From JALZKA01 sp963754045 (lineage in GTDB: Bacteria; Actinomycetota; Thermoleophilia; Solirubrobacterales; 70-9), in assembly GCA_963754045.1 (NCBI GenBank), contig CAVWEN010000002.1, positions 620,001 to 684,000 of the forward strand: a DNA stretch of 64,000 bases, given 5' to 3'. The position numbers and the translations under genes are program-made. Every line of letters begins with the position of its first letter. Within the stretch, counting starts at the first letter, position 1. The notes beneath the pieces were generated by a model, which saw nothing but the letters and a program-made list of their open reading frames with translations, made no database searches and was not told where the DNA came from. Shown here piece by piece: positions 1 through 8,176 of the stretch.

Positions 1-78
1 CTCCGGCCGCTCCCGAGGCACCCGCTGCGACGCCAGAGGCTCCGGCCGCTCCCGAGGCACCCGCTGCGACGCCCGCCG
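1..78 (+). repeat. 39-bp tandem repeat in the rpsF tail
   Basis: A block beginning ctccggccgctcccgaggca at base 1 recurs at base 40, a 39-bp (13-codon) period. It encodes Ala/Pro/Glu/Thr-rich units with a PEAPAAT core. Two nearly perfect copies are visible and more may lie upstream of the window. The period keeps the reading frame, so copy number can change without frameshift. Confidence 0.8.
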
Positions 79-197
79 CCGAGGCCGTCGCGCCCGAGGC
101 TCCGGCGGAAACGGCGCCCGCCGCCGAGGCCGAAGCGCCCGCCGAAGCTCCCGCGGAGCCCGCGGCGGACCAGCCCGCTGAAACCGACGAAGGCTGA
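1..197 (+). CDS. rpsF: 30S ribosomal protein S6, C-terminal tail (partial)
   Basis: Only the last 65 codons are present, ending in TGA at 195-197. The visible part is a low-complexity Ala/Pro/Glu tail ending in ETDEG, not the conserved S6 fold, so the assignment rests on context: ssb, rpsR and rplI follow directly, the classical rpsF-ssb-rpsR-rplI order. S6 binds 16S rRNA with S18 in the small-subunit platform. Acidic, alanine-rich C-terminal extensions of S6 are known in bacteria; this one includes a 13-residue tandem repeat. The 5' part lies outside the window. Confidence 0.75.
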   Translation, partial: PAAPEAPAATPEAPAAPEAPAATPAAEAVAPEAPAETAPAAEAEAPAEAPAEPAADQPAETDEG

Positions 198-307
198 TCC
201 CGCTAACTGCGGCTTTCCCGCGCCTTCGGTTCTTCGGGGGGCGAGAACACGCCGATGCCCTCCTTAGACTGGATGGCAGAGCAAACAATCTTGGAAAGGG
301 CTGATCG

Positions 308-796
308 ATGGCGGCCAGCAACGTAAACGTAGTCGTAGTAACCGGAAACCTCACCCGCGATCCCGAGCTGCGACAGCTCGGCAGCGGCACCTCGGTGTGC
401 AAGCTCAGAATCGCGGTGAACACTCGCCGCAAGGGCCAGGACGGCACCTGGGAGGACAAGCCGAATTACTTCGACGTGACCGTCTGGGGCGCACAGGGTG
501 AGAACTGCGCGAACTACCTCCAGAAGGGCCGGCCGGTCGCTGTCGACGGTCGCCTGGAGTGGCGCGAGTGGCAGGACAAGGACGGCAACAACCGCCAGTC
601 GGTCGAGATCATCGCCAACACAGTCCAGTTCCTCGGCAGCCGCGACGGCGCCGGTGGCAACGGAAACGGTGGCAATGGCGGTAACGGAGGCGGTTTCACC
701 GGCGGCTCCGACCTCCCCGCCGACACGTCGGACTTCGAGAGTGGCGCGCCGGCAGGCGTGGGCGCTTCGGCCGCCGACGACGACATCCCCTTTTAG
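308..796 (+). CDS. ssb: Single-stranded DNA-binding protein
   Basis: 162 residues. The OB-fold occupies about residues 5-115, starting NVNVVVVTGNLTRDPELR. A glycine/asparagine-rich linker of about 15 residues follows. The protein ends in the acidic tip DDDIPF that docks SSB partner proteins. SSB coats single-stranded DNA during replication and repair. The ATG at 308 follows a GGAAAGGG Shine-Dalgarno with 7-nt spacing. It lies between rpsF and rpsR, the usual actinobacterial arrangement, which couples SSB production to ribosomal protein synthesis. Confidence 0.97.
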   Translation: MAASNVNVVVVTGNLTRDPELRQLGSGTSVCKLRIAVNTRRKGQDGTWEDKPNYFDVTVWGAQGENCANYLQKGRPVAVDGRLEWREWQDKDGNNRQSVEIIANTVQFLGSRDGAGGNGNGGNGGNGGGFTGGSDLPADTSDFESGAPAGVGASAADDDIPF

Positions 797-890
797 GTAC
801 ATCCGGCCCCAGCGCCGGGCCCGCCACCTCCTCCATTCACCGTCCGGGGGCGGCGGGGTCTCAGCGGGCCTAGCTAACATTCCCGCTTCC

Positions 891-915
891 GCGCCGCCGC
901 CCGTCCAGGCGGCGC
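891..915 (+). promoter_or_regulatory. Perfect 8-bp stem hairpin in the ssb-rpsR gap
   Basis: GCGCCGCC (891-898) pairs perfectly with GGCGGCGC (908-915) around a 9-nt loop. It sits 46 nt before the rpsR start in a 165-bp gap and is not followed by a T-run. It may be an attenuator, a processing site or a leader structure for rpsR-rplI. The stem is clear; the function is inferred. Confidence 0.45.
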
Positions 916-961
916 GATGCGTGAGATGAACCTGATCGAGAAGACAACGAGGCACGCCTAG

Positions 962-1273
962 ATGGCCCGCAAGGCACAGCGCCCCACCCCCGGCGGCTCC
1001 TCCAGCGGTTCATCGAGCTCCGGCTCGGGCCCGCGTCGCGGTGGCCCCGGTGGCCGGCGCGGTGAGCGGATCCGCCCGCGCAAGTACACGAAGATCAACT
1101 CGGAGACGGTCGACTACAAGGATCTAGCGATCCTGCGCCGCTTCATTTCGGACCGCGGCAAGGTTCGCTCGCGCCGCGTCACCGGCCTGAGCCGCCGCCA
1201 CCAGCGCGAGCTGGGCGTCGCGGTCAAGCGGGCGCGCGAGTTGGCCCTTCTGCCCTACGTCGGCGACCGCTGA
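962..1273 (+). CDS. rpsR: 30S ribosomal protein S18
   Basis: 103 residues, longer than the usual 75-85 because of a Gly/Ser/Arg-rich N-terminal extension of about 35 residues. The S18 core follows: RPRKYTKINSETVDYKD, then RFISDRGKVRSRRVTGLS. The usual zinc-binding cysteines of S18 are absent, so this is a cysteine-free paralogue type, which is known for S18. It pairs with S6 on the 30S platform. rplI follows after 10 nt, so the two are co-transcribed. Confidence 0.95.
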   Translation: MARKAQRPTPGGSSSGSSSSGSGPRRGGPGGRRGERIRPRKYTKINSETVDYKDLAILRRFISDRGKVRSRRVTGLSRRHQRELGVAVKRARELALLPYVGDR

Positions 1274-1283
1274 GCGACTGGCC

Positions 1284-1736
1284 ATGGCCCAGGCCATCCT
1301 GCTCAAGGACGTCGAGGATCTCGGCACCGCCGGCGACGCGATCGATGTGTCACCGGGTTATCTGCGCAACTTCCTCATTCCCCGGAAGCTTGCCCAGCCC
1401 GCCACCCGGGGTGCGCTCGAAGAGGCACAGCGTCGCCGCGAGGCTGCCGAGAAGGCGGCTGCCGAGGCGGAGGAGCGTGCGGGCGAGACGGCGGCCCTGC
1501 TGGCCAAGACGGTGCTCACCATCCAGCACCGCGCGGGTGAGGACGGCAAGCTCTTCGGCTCGGTGACGAACGCCGAGATCGCCGAAGCGATCACCGAGGC
1601 CCGCGGGCTGCGAATCGACCGCAAGAAGGTCAAGCTCGACGAGCCGATCCGCGAGATTGGCACCTTCATGGTCGAGGTCGAGGTCGGTGGCGGCCAGACC
1701 GCCCGCGTCAAGACCATCGTTGCCGAAGCTCACTAG
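1284..1736 (+). CDS. rplI: 50S ribosomal protein L9
   Basis: 150 residues, the normal L9 length. The N-terminal rRNA-binding domain starts MAQAILLKDVEDLG and has the family signature GYLRNFLIPRKLA. The long connecting helix (about residues 42-75, rich in Ala/Glu/Arg) leads into the C-terminal domain with DGKLFGSVT. L9 spans the L1 stalk region of the 50S subunit. It is the last gene of the rpsF-ssb-rpsR-rplI group; a 259-bp gap separates it from dnaB. Confidence 0.97.
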   Translation: MAQAILLKDVEDLGTAGDAIDVSPGYLRNFLIPRKLAQPATRGALEEAQRRREAAEKAAAEAEERAGETAALLAKTVLTIQHRAGEDGKLFGSVTNAEIAEAITEARGLRIDRKKVKLDEPIREIGTFMVEVEVGGGQTARVKTIVAEAH

Positions 1737-1995
1737 CGCGAGCGAAGCTCCTGCCAGGAGGCGACCTGGCTCAGCGGCCGTGTCGCTCGTTGCGACCCCA
1801 CCCGCGGCGAATCCATCGCCGCAAAATCCCCATTCCCGCCTTCCGGTCGCGCGCGGCTTCTGATTGGTTGTGTCGTGAGCGACGAAGTGGCGAATCCAGG
1901 TTTGCCCCCCTGGAAAAGAAAAGGGGTACCGGGGCAGTCCAGCGGGGCGATGTCCGCCGCCGTCAGCCCTTCTAACTTCAGAGCGACCTTCACTC
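1737..1995. other. Intergenic region between rplI and dnaB
   Basis: 259 bases with no ORF showing coding character. It holds a C-run and G-run pair around an A-rich centre (ccccctggaaaagaaaagggg, about 1905-1926) that could form a weak hairpin. TAACTT at 1973-1978 is a possible -10 for dnaB. No strong -35, dnaA-box cluster or riboswitch was recognised. The region probably carries the end of the ribosomal operon and the dnaB promoter. Confidence 0.4.
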
Positions 1996-3423
1996 ATGGC
2001 AACCACCGATCCCTACGTCCCGCCCCAGAACCTCGAAGCCGAGGAGTCGGTGCTGGGCGCGATGATGGTCTCCGACGCTGCCCTCTCCGCGGTGATTGTC
2101 GATGTCCACCTGCGGCCCGAGGACTTCTACCGCCACGGCCACGGCGTCATCTACAAGGCGATCCTCGCTCTCAACGGCCGCAATCACCCGGTGGACTCAC
2201 TTTCGGTGGTCGAGCAGCTGACACAGCTCGGCGAGTTGGAGGAGGCAGGCGGCAAGGATTTGGTGCAGAGCCTGCCCGAGACCACGCCGGTCCCCGGCAA
2301 CGCCGAGCACTACGCGCGCATCGTCAAGGCGAACGCGATGCTGCGGAACCTGCTGCGCACCTCGCAGCGGATTCAGAAGTCCGTCCATGATCGCGCCGAC
2401 GAGCCACGCGAGTTGGTCGAGCAGGCGGAGAAGTGGATGTTCGAGGTCGCACACGACACCTCGGCACAAGACTTCGCCGCGCTCTCGGACATCCTCGAGC
2501 GCGAGACGACGCGCCTCGAGGAGCTGGCCGAGGGCCGCCGCGACCTGACGGGCACGCCCTCCGGCTTCATCGACCTCGACAAGATCACCGGCGGCTTCCA
2601 ACCAGGCAACCTGATCATCATGGCCGCGAGGCCGGCGATGGGCAAGAGCGCGATCGTCGCCAACATCGCCGACTTCGTCGCGGTTGAGAAGAAGCTCCCG
2701 GTCGCGTTCTTCTCGCTTGAGATGTCGGAGACGGAGCTGGCGCATCGCTTTCTGTCCTGTCGGGCGCGGATCGAGGGTAAGAAGCTGCGGGAGGGACGGG
2801 TCAAGAGCCTGTGGCCGAAGGTCCTGAAGGCCTCGAACCAGCTCGAGAACGCTCCGATCTGGATCGACACGTCGTCGGATCTCAGCGTGATGGAGCTCCG
2901 CGCCAAGACGCGCCGCCTCTACTCGCGCGAGCAGGGGCTCGGGCTCGTGATCGTCGACTACATCCAGCTGATGCGCGCTGACGACCCACGGCAGAGTCGC
3001 GTGGAGCAGGTCGGCGCCATCTCGCGTGGGCTGAAGCTCCTGGCCGGCGAGTTGGGTGTGCCTGTAATCGGGCTCTCGCAGCTCTCGCGAGCACCCGAGC
3101 AGCGGCCCGACAAGCGGCCGATCCTTTCGGACCTGCGCGAGTCGGGGAACCTCGAGCAGGACGCCGACGTTGTCGCATTCCTGTTTCGCCAGGAGTACTA
3201 CGAACCCGAGAACGATGAGGTGCGCGACAAGGGAGAGCTGATCGTCGCCAAGCACCGCAACGGGCCCGTCGGCAACGTGGAGCTGGCGTTTGCCGCCAGG
3301 TACCCGATGTTCATGAACTACGCGGCGAGTGATCGCGTCGCCGCTCCGCCTCCACCCTCGCCCGCCGACATCGCGCGTGACGAGGACGGCGCGTTCGGGG
3401 ACGACCTCGATGATGAGTTCTAA
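1996..3423 (+). CDS. dnaB: Replicative DNA helicase DnaB
   Basis: 475 residues. The N-terminal DnaB domain (about 8-110) starts PPQNLEAEESVLGAMM. The RecA-like ATPase follows: GTPSGFIDLDKITGGFQPG, then Walker A ARPAMGKSA near residue 215, SLEMS, and Walker B LGLVIVDYIQLM. DnaB is the hexameric 5'-3' helicase that unwinds the replication fork. No intein interrupts the P-loop, a common intein site in actinobacterial DnaB. The last 14 bases overlap the next gene, a DnaC/IstB-like ATPase, so the two are translationally coupled. Confidence 0.97.
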   Translation: MATTDPYVPPQNLEAEESVLGAMMVSDAALSAVIVDVHLRPEDFYRHGHGVIYKAILALNGRNHPVDSLSVVEQLTQLGELEEAGGKDLVQSLPETTPVPGNAEHYARIVKANAMLRNLLRTSQRIQKSVHDRADEPRELVEQAEKWMFEVAHDTSAQDFAALSDILERETTRLEELAEGRRDLTGTPSGFIDLDKITGGFQPGNLIIMAARPAMGKSAIVANIADFVAVEKKLPVAFFSLEMSETELAHRFLSCRARIEGKKLREGRVKSLWPKVLKASNQLENAPIWIDTSSDLSVMELRAKTRRLYSREQGLGLVIVDYIQLMRADDPRQSRVEQVGAISRGLKLLAGELGVPVIGLSQLSRAPEQRPDKRPILSDLRESGNLEQDADVVAFLFRQEYYEPENDEVRDKGELIVAKHRNGPVGNVELAFAARYPMFMNYAASDRVAAPPPPSPADIARDEDGAFGDDLDDEF

Positions 3424-4144
3424 CGTCGTCCCGCTTCGCGCCGGCGACGAGTCCGCTCCTTGCCCACTCGCGAAGTGCGACGGCAGCGGCTGGATCGAGG
3501 TCGAGGATCGGGTCGCCGCTCCATGCGAGTGCCGCGCTCTGCGGCGCAAGCGCACCCGCGGCCTCGCCTCGGCGATCCCGCCGCGCTACCGCAGCGTCTC
3601 CTTCGACGCCCCTCCCGTCTCCGACATGGCCCGAGCCCCGGAGACGCGAGCCGTGGTGGGTGTCGTGCGCGATTACGTGGACAACCTCGACGCCCGCCTC
3701 GCGGAGGGCCGGGGACTGTGGCTCATGGGCGGGGTCGGGACCGGCAAGACGACGCTGGCGATGCTCGTCTCGAAGGCGGCGGCCAGCGCGGGACGCAGTG
3801 TCGCGATCTACTCGCTGCCGCGGCTGCTCGCCAGCATCCGCCGCACCTACGACGGCGTCCCCGGGGAGGACACCTACTCGGCGTTCTTCGAGCGGCTCGC
3901 CTCGGTCGACCTGCTCCAGATCGACGACCTGGGCGCCGAGAACCGCACCGACTGGGTGCTCGAGCAGCTCTACGCGATCGTCGACGAGCGCTACCAGGCG
4001 CAGCGCGCGGTGATCGTAACGTCGAACGTCTCCTACGAGGAGCTCTCCGAGCAGATCGGGTCGCGCGTGGTCTCGCGACTCACGGAGATGTGCGAGGAGC
4101 TGCCTTTGCACGGCGACGACATGCGCAACCGCTTCACCGCCTGA
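3410..4144 (+). CDS. DnaC/IstB-type AAA+ ATPase, putative helicase loader
   Basis: 244 residues from the ATG at 3410 (or 3413), which overlaps the end of dnaB; a longer frame upstream is the dnaB shadow. The N-terminus has a cysteine cluster (CPLAKCDGSG then CECR) resembling the zinc-binding N-domain of DnaI-type loaders. Then come Walker A GGVGTGKTT (about residue 109), Walker B LLQIDDLGAE, and sensor 1 VIVTSNV. A C-terminal region with an arginine-rich MRNRF end completes a DnaC-like AAA+ module. Overlap with dnaB suggests it loads DnaB at origins or restarts forks. IstB-like transposition helpers share this fold, but there is no transposase nearby. Confidence 0.85.
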   Translation: MMSSNVVPLRAGDESAPCPLAKCDGSGWIEVEDRVAAPCECRALRRKRTRGLASAIPPRYRSVSFDAPPVSDMARAPETRAVVGVVRDYVDNLDARLAEGRGLWLMGGVGTGKTTLAMLVSKAAASAGRSVAIYSLPRLLASIRRTYDGVPGEDTYSAFFERLASVDLLQIDDLGAENRTDWVLEQLYAIVDERYQAQRAVIVTSNVSYEELSEQIGSRVVSRLTEMCEELPLHGDDMRNRFTA

Positions 4145-4162
4145 GCCGACCCACGCTCAGGC

Positions 4163-4168
4163 CATAAT
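4163..4168 (+). promoter_or_regulatory. Predicted -10 box of purA (leaderless type)
   Basis: CATAAT ends 9 nt before the purA ATG, where transcription would begin at or next to the start codon. No Shine-Dalgarno is present. No convincing -35 is visible. Confidence 0.4.
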
Positions 4169-4177
4169 CAGCGCACA

Positions 4178-5467
4178 ATGACTTCCTCCGGCAAGGGAAC
4201 GGTGATCGTCGGCGCCCAATGGGGCGACGAGGGCAAGGGCAAGGTTGTCGACATGCTCGCGGCGAACGCCGACGTGATCGTCCGCTTCCAGGGCGGTAAC
4301 AACGCGGGTCACACGATCGTCCGCGACGGTGAGGAGTTCAAGTTCCACCTGATTCCTTCGGGGATCCTGTACGCGGGCAAGATCTCAGCGATCGGCAATG
4401 GCGTGGTCGTGGACCCCGACGTCCTGATCGGCGAGCTCGACGGGTTGCGCCGGCGCCGCGTCGACGTAAGCGGCCTCAAGGTCTCGGCCAACGCCCACCT
4501 GATCATGCCGTACCACGTGATGCTCGACACGGCGGGTGAAGCGAAGCTCGGCAAGCTCGAGATCGGCACGACCAAGCGTGGTATCGGCCCCTGCTACACC
4601 GACAAGGCCGCGCGGCTCGGCATCCGGGTCCAGGACATGCTCGACCCGAAGATCCTGCGCAAGAAGATCTTCGCCGCGATGGAGCCCAAGCGCCAGATGC
4701 TTCGCCCGTTTGAACGTGATCCCCGCCTCGACCTGCACGCGATGACGGAGGAGTACCAGCGCTTTGGCCACCGCCTCGAACCGCACATCGCCGACACCGC
4801 GAAGATCTGCTGGGACGCCCTGGACTCCGGAAAGCATGTTCTGTTCGAGGGCGCACAGGCCGCGCTTCTCGACCTCGACCACGGCACCTATCCGTTTGTA
4901 ACGTCGTCGAACCCCGTCGCGGGCGCAGCCTGTATCGGGGCAGGCGTCGGCCCCACGGACATCGATGAGGTTTGGGGCGTTTGCAAGGCCTATGCGACCC
5001 GCGTCGGCGCGGGTCCCTTTCCTACCGAGCTGGAGGACGAGGTAGGCGAGCACCTGCGCGACAAGGGGCATGAGTTCGGTACGACGACCGGGCGCGAGCG
5101 TCGCTGCGGATGGCTCGACATCGTGGGCCTGCGCTATGCATCGAGGCTGAACGGTCTCTCGGCGCTCGCGATCACGAAGCTCGACGTGCTCGCCGGCCTC
5201 GACCCGATCCGGGTCGCCGTGCGCTACCGCAGCTCGGAGGGCGCTGTGCTGGAGTCGTTTCCCTTCCACCAGACGGTTTTGCATGGCGCCACGGCGGAGT
5301 ACGAGGAGTTGCCGGGCTTTGACGAGGACATCACCGGGTGCCGAACCGAGGAGGACCTACCACGGGCCGCCCGCGATTACATCTCCTTCATCGAACAGCG
5401 CACCGGCGTGCCGGTCAGGCTCGTCGGCGTGGGACCCGGCCGCGAGCAGATGGTCGTTCGCGACTGA
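4178..5467 (+). CDS. purA: Adenylosuccinate synthetase
   Basis: 429 residues, the family's normal length. The GTP-binding signature GAQWGDEGKGK is at residues 12-22, and GNNAGHTIV follows. GTTKRGIGPCYTDKAAR binds IMP, and FEGAQAALLDLDHGTYPFVT is the second signature. The enzyme condenses IMP with aspartate using GTP, the first committed step to AMP. It probably has its own leaderless promoter (CATAAT at 4163). Position next to dnaB is common in bacteria. Confidence 0.97.
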   Translation: MTSSGKGTVIVGAQWGDEGKGKVVDMLAANADVIVRFQGGNNAGHTIVRDGEEFKFHLIPSGILYAGKISAIGNGVVVDPDVLIGELDGLRRRRVDVSGLKVSANAHLIMPYHVMLDTAGEAKLGKLEIGTTKRGIGPCYTDKAARLGIRVQDMLDPKILRKKIFAAMEPKRQMLRPFERDPRLDLHAMTEEYQRFGHRLEPHIADTAKICWDALDSGKHVLFEGAQAALLDLDHGTYPFVTSSNPVAGAACIGAGVGPTDIDEVWGVCKAYATRVGAGPFPTELEDEVGEHLRDKGHEFGTTTGRERRCGWLDIVGLRYASRLNGLSALAITKLDVLAGLDPIRVAVRYRSSEGAVLESFPFHQTVLHGATAEYEELPGFDEDITGCRTEEDLPRAARDYISFIEQRTGVPVRLVGVGPGREQMVVRD

Positions 5468-5522
5468 GCGCTCCGGATCTGATGTAGGCTGCACCGAGGC
5501 TAAGGGGATGGAGGGGACGCAG

Positions 5523-6344
5523 ATGGCAACACCGATCAGGCGAATCGCCGCTCTCGGGGGAGCGCTGCTGCTGGCGTGCGCGAGTGTCGCCGCTGCGGTG
5601 AGCGAGAACTTCACCGTCCCCGAGGATGCTCTGGGTGGCGCCAGGCCGGATTGCGCGAACGGCAAGCTCGCGACCGGCGGCGGCTACGAAAGCGACGCGA
5701 CGACCTCATGGACGATGCGCGGGCTCGGCCCGTCCGGTCGCGGATTCCGCACCACGCTTCGCAACGACGCCAACAGCCAGCAAGCCGGTCGTGCCTCGAC
5801 GCTCTGTGCGGGCAAGAACCCGCTGCGGCGGGTCAGAAAGACCACCATCGTCGAACTGGACGCCTCTACCCGCGCCGCGGACCGAGTGGTCAGGGCCAGG
5901 TGTCCTCGCGGGACCAAGCTCGCCGGCGGCGGCTTCTCCCTGGGCTCGCCGCTCACAGCGGACTCGTACGTGCAAGAGAGCAGGCCCGCAAAGCGCTCCT
6001 GGCGCGTCCGGGCGACGCTGCGCGGCGACGGCGTCCACCGCCTCACGTCATCCGCAGTCTGCGACGAGCGTGCGGGCTCCGAGTACCGGGTGATCAGGAA
6101 ATCGGCATTGGAGGCTCGCCGCCGGGCGAGGGGCGGGTTGTCCACCATCTTCCCCTTTGCCTTCGACGCTCAATGCGCGCCGCGGAGCCGCCCGACCGCA
6201 GGCGGCTTCCAGGTGACCGGAGGCTTCGATCCGCGCTGGAGGACCATCGCGCCGCAGGGCCGGGGCTACAGCTTCGCCGGCAGAGATGGCTATCTCGATA
6301 CGCCGTCGGGCGACATCGCCGGGTACGCAATCTGCCGTAAGTAG
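5523..6344 (+). CDS. Exported protein with repeated Cys/Gly-rich units, unknown function
   Basis: 273 residues from the ATG at 5523, which follows GGAGGGG by 5-6 nt; an in-frame ATG at 5508 is less well placed. A signal peptide is evident (RRIAALGGALLLACASVAAA, cleavage near residue 25). The mature part has recurring units of the form C-x-x-G-x-K-L-A-x-G-G-G: one near residue 40 (CANGKLATGGG), one near 130 (CPRGTKLAGGGF) and a weaker one near 220 (TAGGF). At least four cysteines suggest disulfides outside the cell. Such secreted proteins are frequent in Solirubrobacterales; I recognise no enzyme family. Confidence 0.75.
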   Translation: MATPIRRIAALGGALLLACASVAAAVSENFTVPEDALGGARPDCANGKLATGGGYESDATTSWTMRGLGPSGRGFRTTLRNDANSQQAGRASTLCAGKNPLRRVRKTTIVELDASTRAADRVVRARCPRGTKLAGGGFSLGSPLTADSYVQESRPAKRSWRVRATLRGDGVHRLTSSAVCDERAGSEYRVIRKSALEARRRARGGLSTIFPFAFDAQCAPRSRPTAGGFQVTGGFDPRWRTIAPQGRGYSFAGRDGYLDTPSGDIAGYAICRK

Positions 6345-6387
6345 GCCCGCGCCGGTCGGGTCTACAGCGCAGCGCCTGAGCCCCAAA

Positions 6388-6393
6388 TAGACT
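6388..6393 (+). promoter_or_regulatory. Predicted -10 box of the biotin carboxylase gene
   Basis: TAGACT ends 9 nt before the ATG at 6403, and no Shine-Dalgarno intervenes. This fits a leaderless transcript. Confidence 0.35.
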
Positions 6394-6402
6394 GCCGCGG
6401 CC

Positions 6403-8169
6403 ATGTTCGAGAAGGTGCTGGTCGCAAATCGCGGCGAAATCGCGATCCGGGTGATGCGGACGCTGCGGGAGATGGGAATCGCCTCTGTCGCCGTCTACTC
6501 GGAGGCCGACCGCGAGACGCCCGCAGTTCGCTTCGCCGACGAGGCGTATCTACTTGGCCCGCCCACCCCGGCTGAGAGCTATCTGAACATCGAGAAGATC
6601 ATCGCCGCGGCAAACGAGTCCGGGGCCGAGGCGGTCCATCCCGGCTACGGGTTCCTCGCAGAGAACGCAGCGTTCGCGGAGGCGCTCGAGGAGGCGGGCA
6701 TCGTTTTCATCGGTCCGCCGGCTTCGGCAATCGAAGCGATGGGCTCGAAAACACGAGCCCGCGAGATCATGCAGGCGGCCGGCGTCCCGATCGTGCCCGG
6801 CGCGACCGAGCCCTCACCGGACGTGAAGGCGGCGAAGAAGACCGCAGCCGAGATCGGCTATCCGGTCGCGTGCAAGGCGGCAGGCGGCGGCGGCGGCAAG
6901 GGCTTCCGCGTCGCGATGAGCGAGGGCGAGCTGGCCGATGCGTTCGAAGGCGCCGCTCGCGAGGGGGAGAAGTTCTTCTCCGACGACCGGGTCTACCTCG
7001 AGCGCTACCTCGAGGATCCCCGCCACGTCGAGGTCCAGGTGCTGGCCGATTCGCAGGGCAGCGTTATTCACCTCGGCGAGCGTGACTGCTCGATTCAGCG
7101 ACGCCATCAGAAGTTGATCGAGGAGGCGCCGGGCCCGCTCGTCGATGAGGAGATGCGCCAACGCATCGGCAAGATCGCCACCGAAGCGGCCGCGGCCGTG
7201 GACTACCGCGGTGCCGGCACGATCGAGGGCATGCAGGTGGGCGACGAGTACTTCTTCCTCGAGATGAACACCCGTGTGCAGGTCGAGCATTGCGTGACCG
7301 AGATGGTCACCGGCGTGGACATCGTTCGCGAGCAGGTGCGGGTGGCGGCCGGGGAGCCGCTCTCGATCGCCCAGGGCGACGTCGAGATCAGGGGCCACTC
7401 GATCGAGTGCCGCATCAACGCCGAGGCCGCCCACAAGAACTTCGCCCCGGCACCGGGTCCGATCGACGTCTACGTCGAGCCGTCGGGCCCCGGGGTACGG
7501 GTGGATTCCGGCCTCGAAGCAGGCCTGGAGGTGACTCCTCTGTACGACCCGATGGTCGCCAAGCTCGTCGTCTGGGATGTCGACCGGGAATCCGCCACGA
7601 AGCGGATGCTCCGGGCTCTGGGCGAGTACCGGGTCGAGCCGCTCACGACCCTGATTCCGTTCCACCAGGCGGTGATGGCCTCTCCGGAGTGGGCCGAGGC
7701 GTCGACCTTCCGCGAGAAGATCGCCGACAAAAAGTGGTTGAAGACGCTCGCGCCGGAGGCGCCACCCAAGCCCGCCGAGGGTGAGGAGCCCGAGGAGACG
7801 CACGAGCGCGAGTACAAGGTGGAGGTCAATGGTCGCCTCCATGCCGTGAAGGTGATCGGCGCAGCGGCGCCGGCGGGTGGCGGCGCGGCGGCCACCGCGA
7901 AGCGCCCGGTCCGCGGTGAGCGCTCCCGGGGCGGCGGCGGCGCTTCCGGTCCTGAGCTCGCTGCCCCGCTACAGGGCAGCATCTTCAAGGTGGTCGTCGA
8001 AACGGGCCAGGAAGTTGCTGAGGGCGATCTGATGTTCGTGATCGAGGCGATGAAGATGGAGAACGAGATCACCGCGCATCGCGCCGGCAAGGTCACCGAG
8101 GTCAAGGTCACCGAGGGCGCCGCGGTGAACGCCGGCGACGTGCTGGCCGTGATCGAGTCGCCGGAATAG
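6403..8169 (+). CDS. Acyl-CoA carboxylase alpha subunit (biotin carboxylase plus BCCP)
   Basis: 588 residues. The biotin carboxylase domain (about 1-445) begins FEKVLVANRGEIAIRVMR, has the ATP-grasp glycine loop KAAGGGGGKGFR near 160-170, and EMNTRVQVEH near 288. An acidic and Ala/Gly-rich linker (about 450-510) joins a C-terminal biotinyl domain with EAMKMENEI; Lys551 is the biotinylation site. This AccC-AccB fusion is the actinobacterial alpha subunit that carboxylates biotin for acetyl- or propionyl-CoA carboxylase. The beta (carboxyltransferase) subunit is not in the window, so substrate specificity cannot be read. The following gene starts 7 nt downstream. Confidence 0.93.
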   Translation: MFEKVLVANRGEIAIRVMRTLREMGIASVAVYSEADRETPAVRFADEAYLLGPPTPAESYLNIEKIIAAANESGAEAVHPGYGFLAENAAFAEALEEAGIVFIGPPASAIEAMGSKTRAREIMQAAGVPIVPGATEPSPDVKAAKKTAAEIGYPVACKAAGGGGGKGFRVAMSEGELADAFEGAAREGEKFFSDDRVYLERYLEDPRHVEVQVLADSQGSVIHLGERDCSIQRRHQKLIEEAPGPLVDEEMRQRIGKIATEAAAAVDYRGAGTIEGMQVGDEYFFLEMNTRVQVEHCVTEMVTGVDIVREQVRVAAGEPLSIAQGDVEIRGHSIECRINAEAAHKNFAPAPGPIDVYVEPSGPGVRVDSGLEAGLEVTPLYDPMVAKLVVWDVDRESATKRMLRALGEYRVEPLTTLIPFHQAVMASPEWAEASTFREKIADKKWLKTLAPEAPPKPAEGEEPEETHEREYKVEVNGRLHAVKVIGAAAPAGGGAAATAKRPVRGERSRGGGGASGPELAAPLQGSIFKVVVETGQEVAEGDLMFVIEAMKMENEITAHRAGKVTEVKVTEGAAVNAGDVLAVIESPE

Positions 8170-8176
8170 GGGGCGG

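Noticed and set aside
1905..1926. C-run/G-run pair before dnaB as a terminator
   Set aside because: The pairing is short and A-rich in the loop, with no U-tract; I could not distinguish it from chance.
2197..3555. 452-codon minus-strand frame opposite dnaB
   Set aside because: Antisense to dnaB, Arg/Leu/His-rich and without motifs; typical GC shadow.
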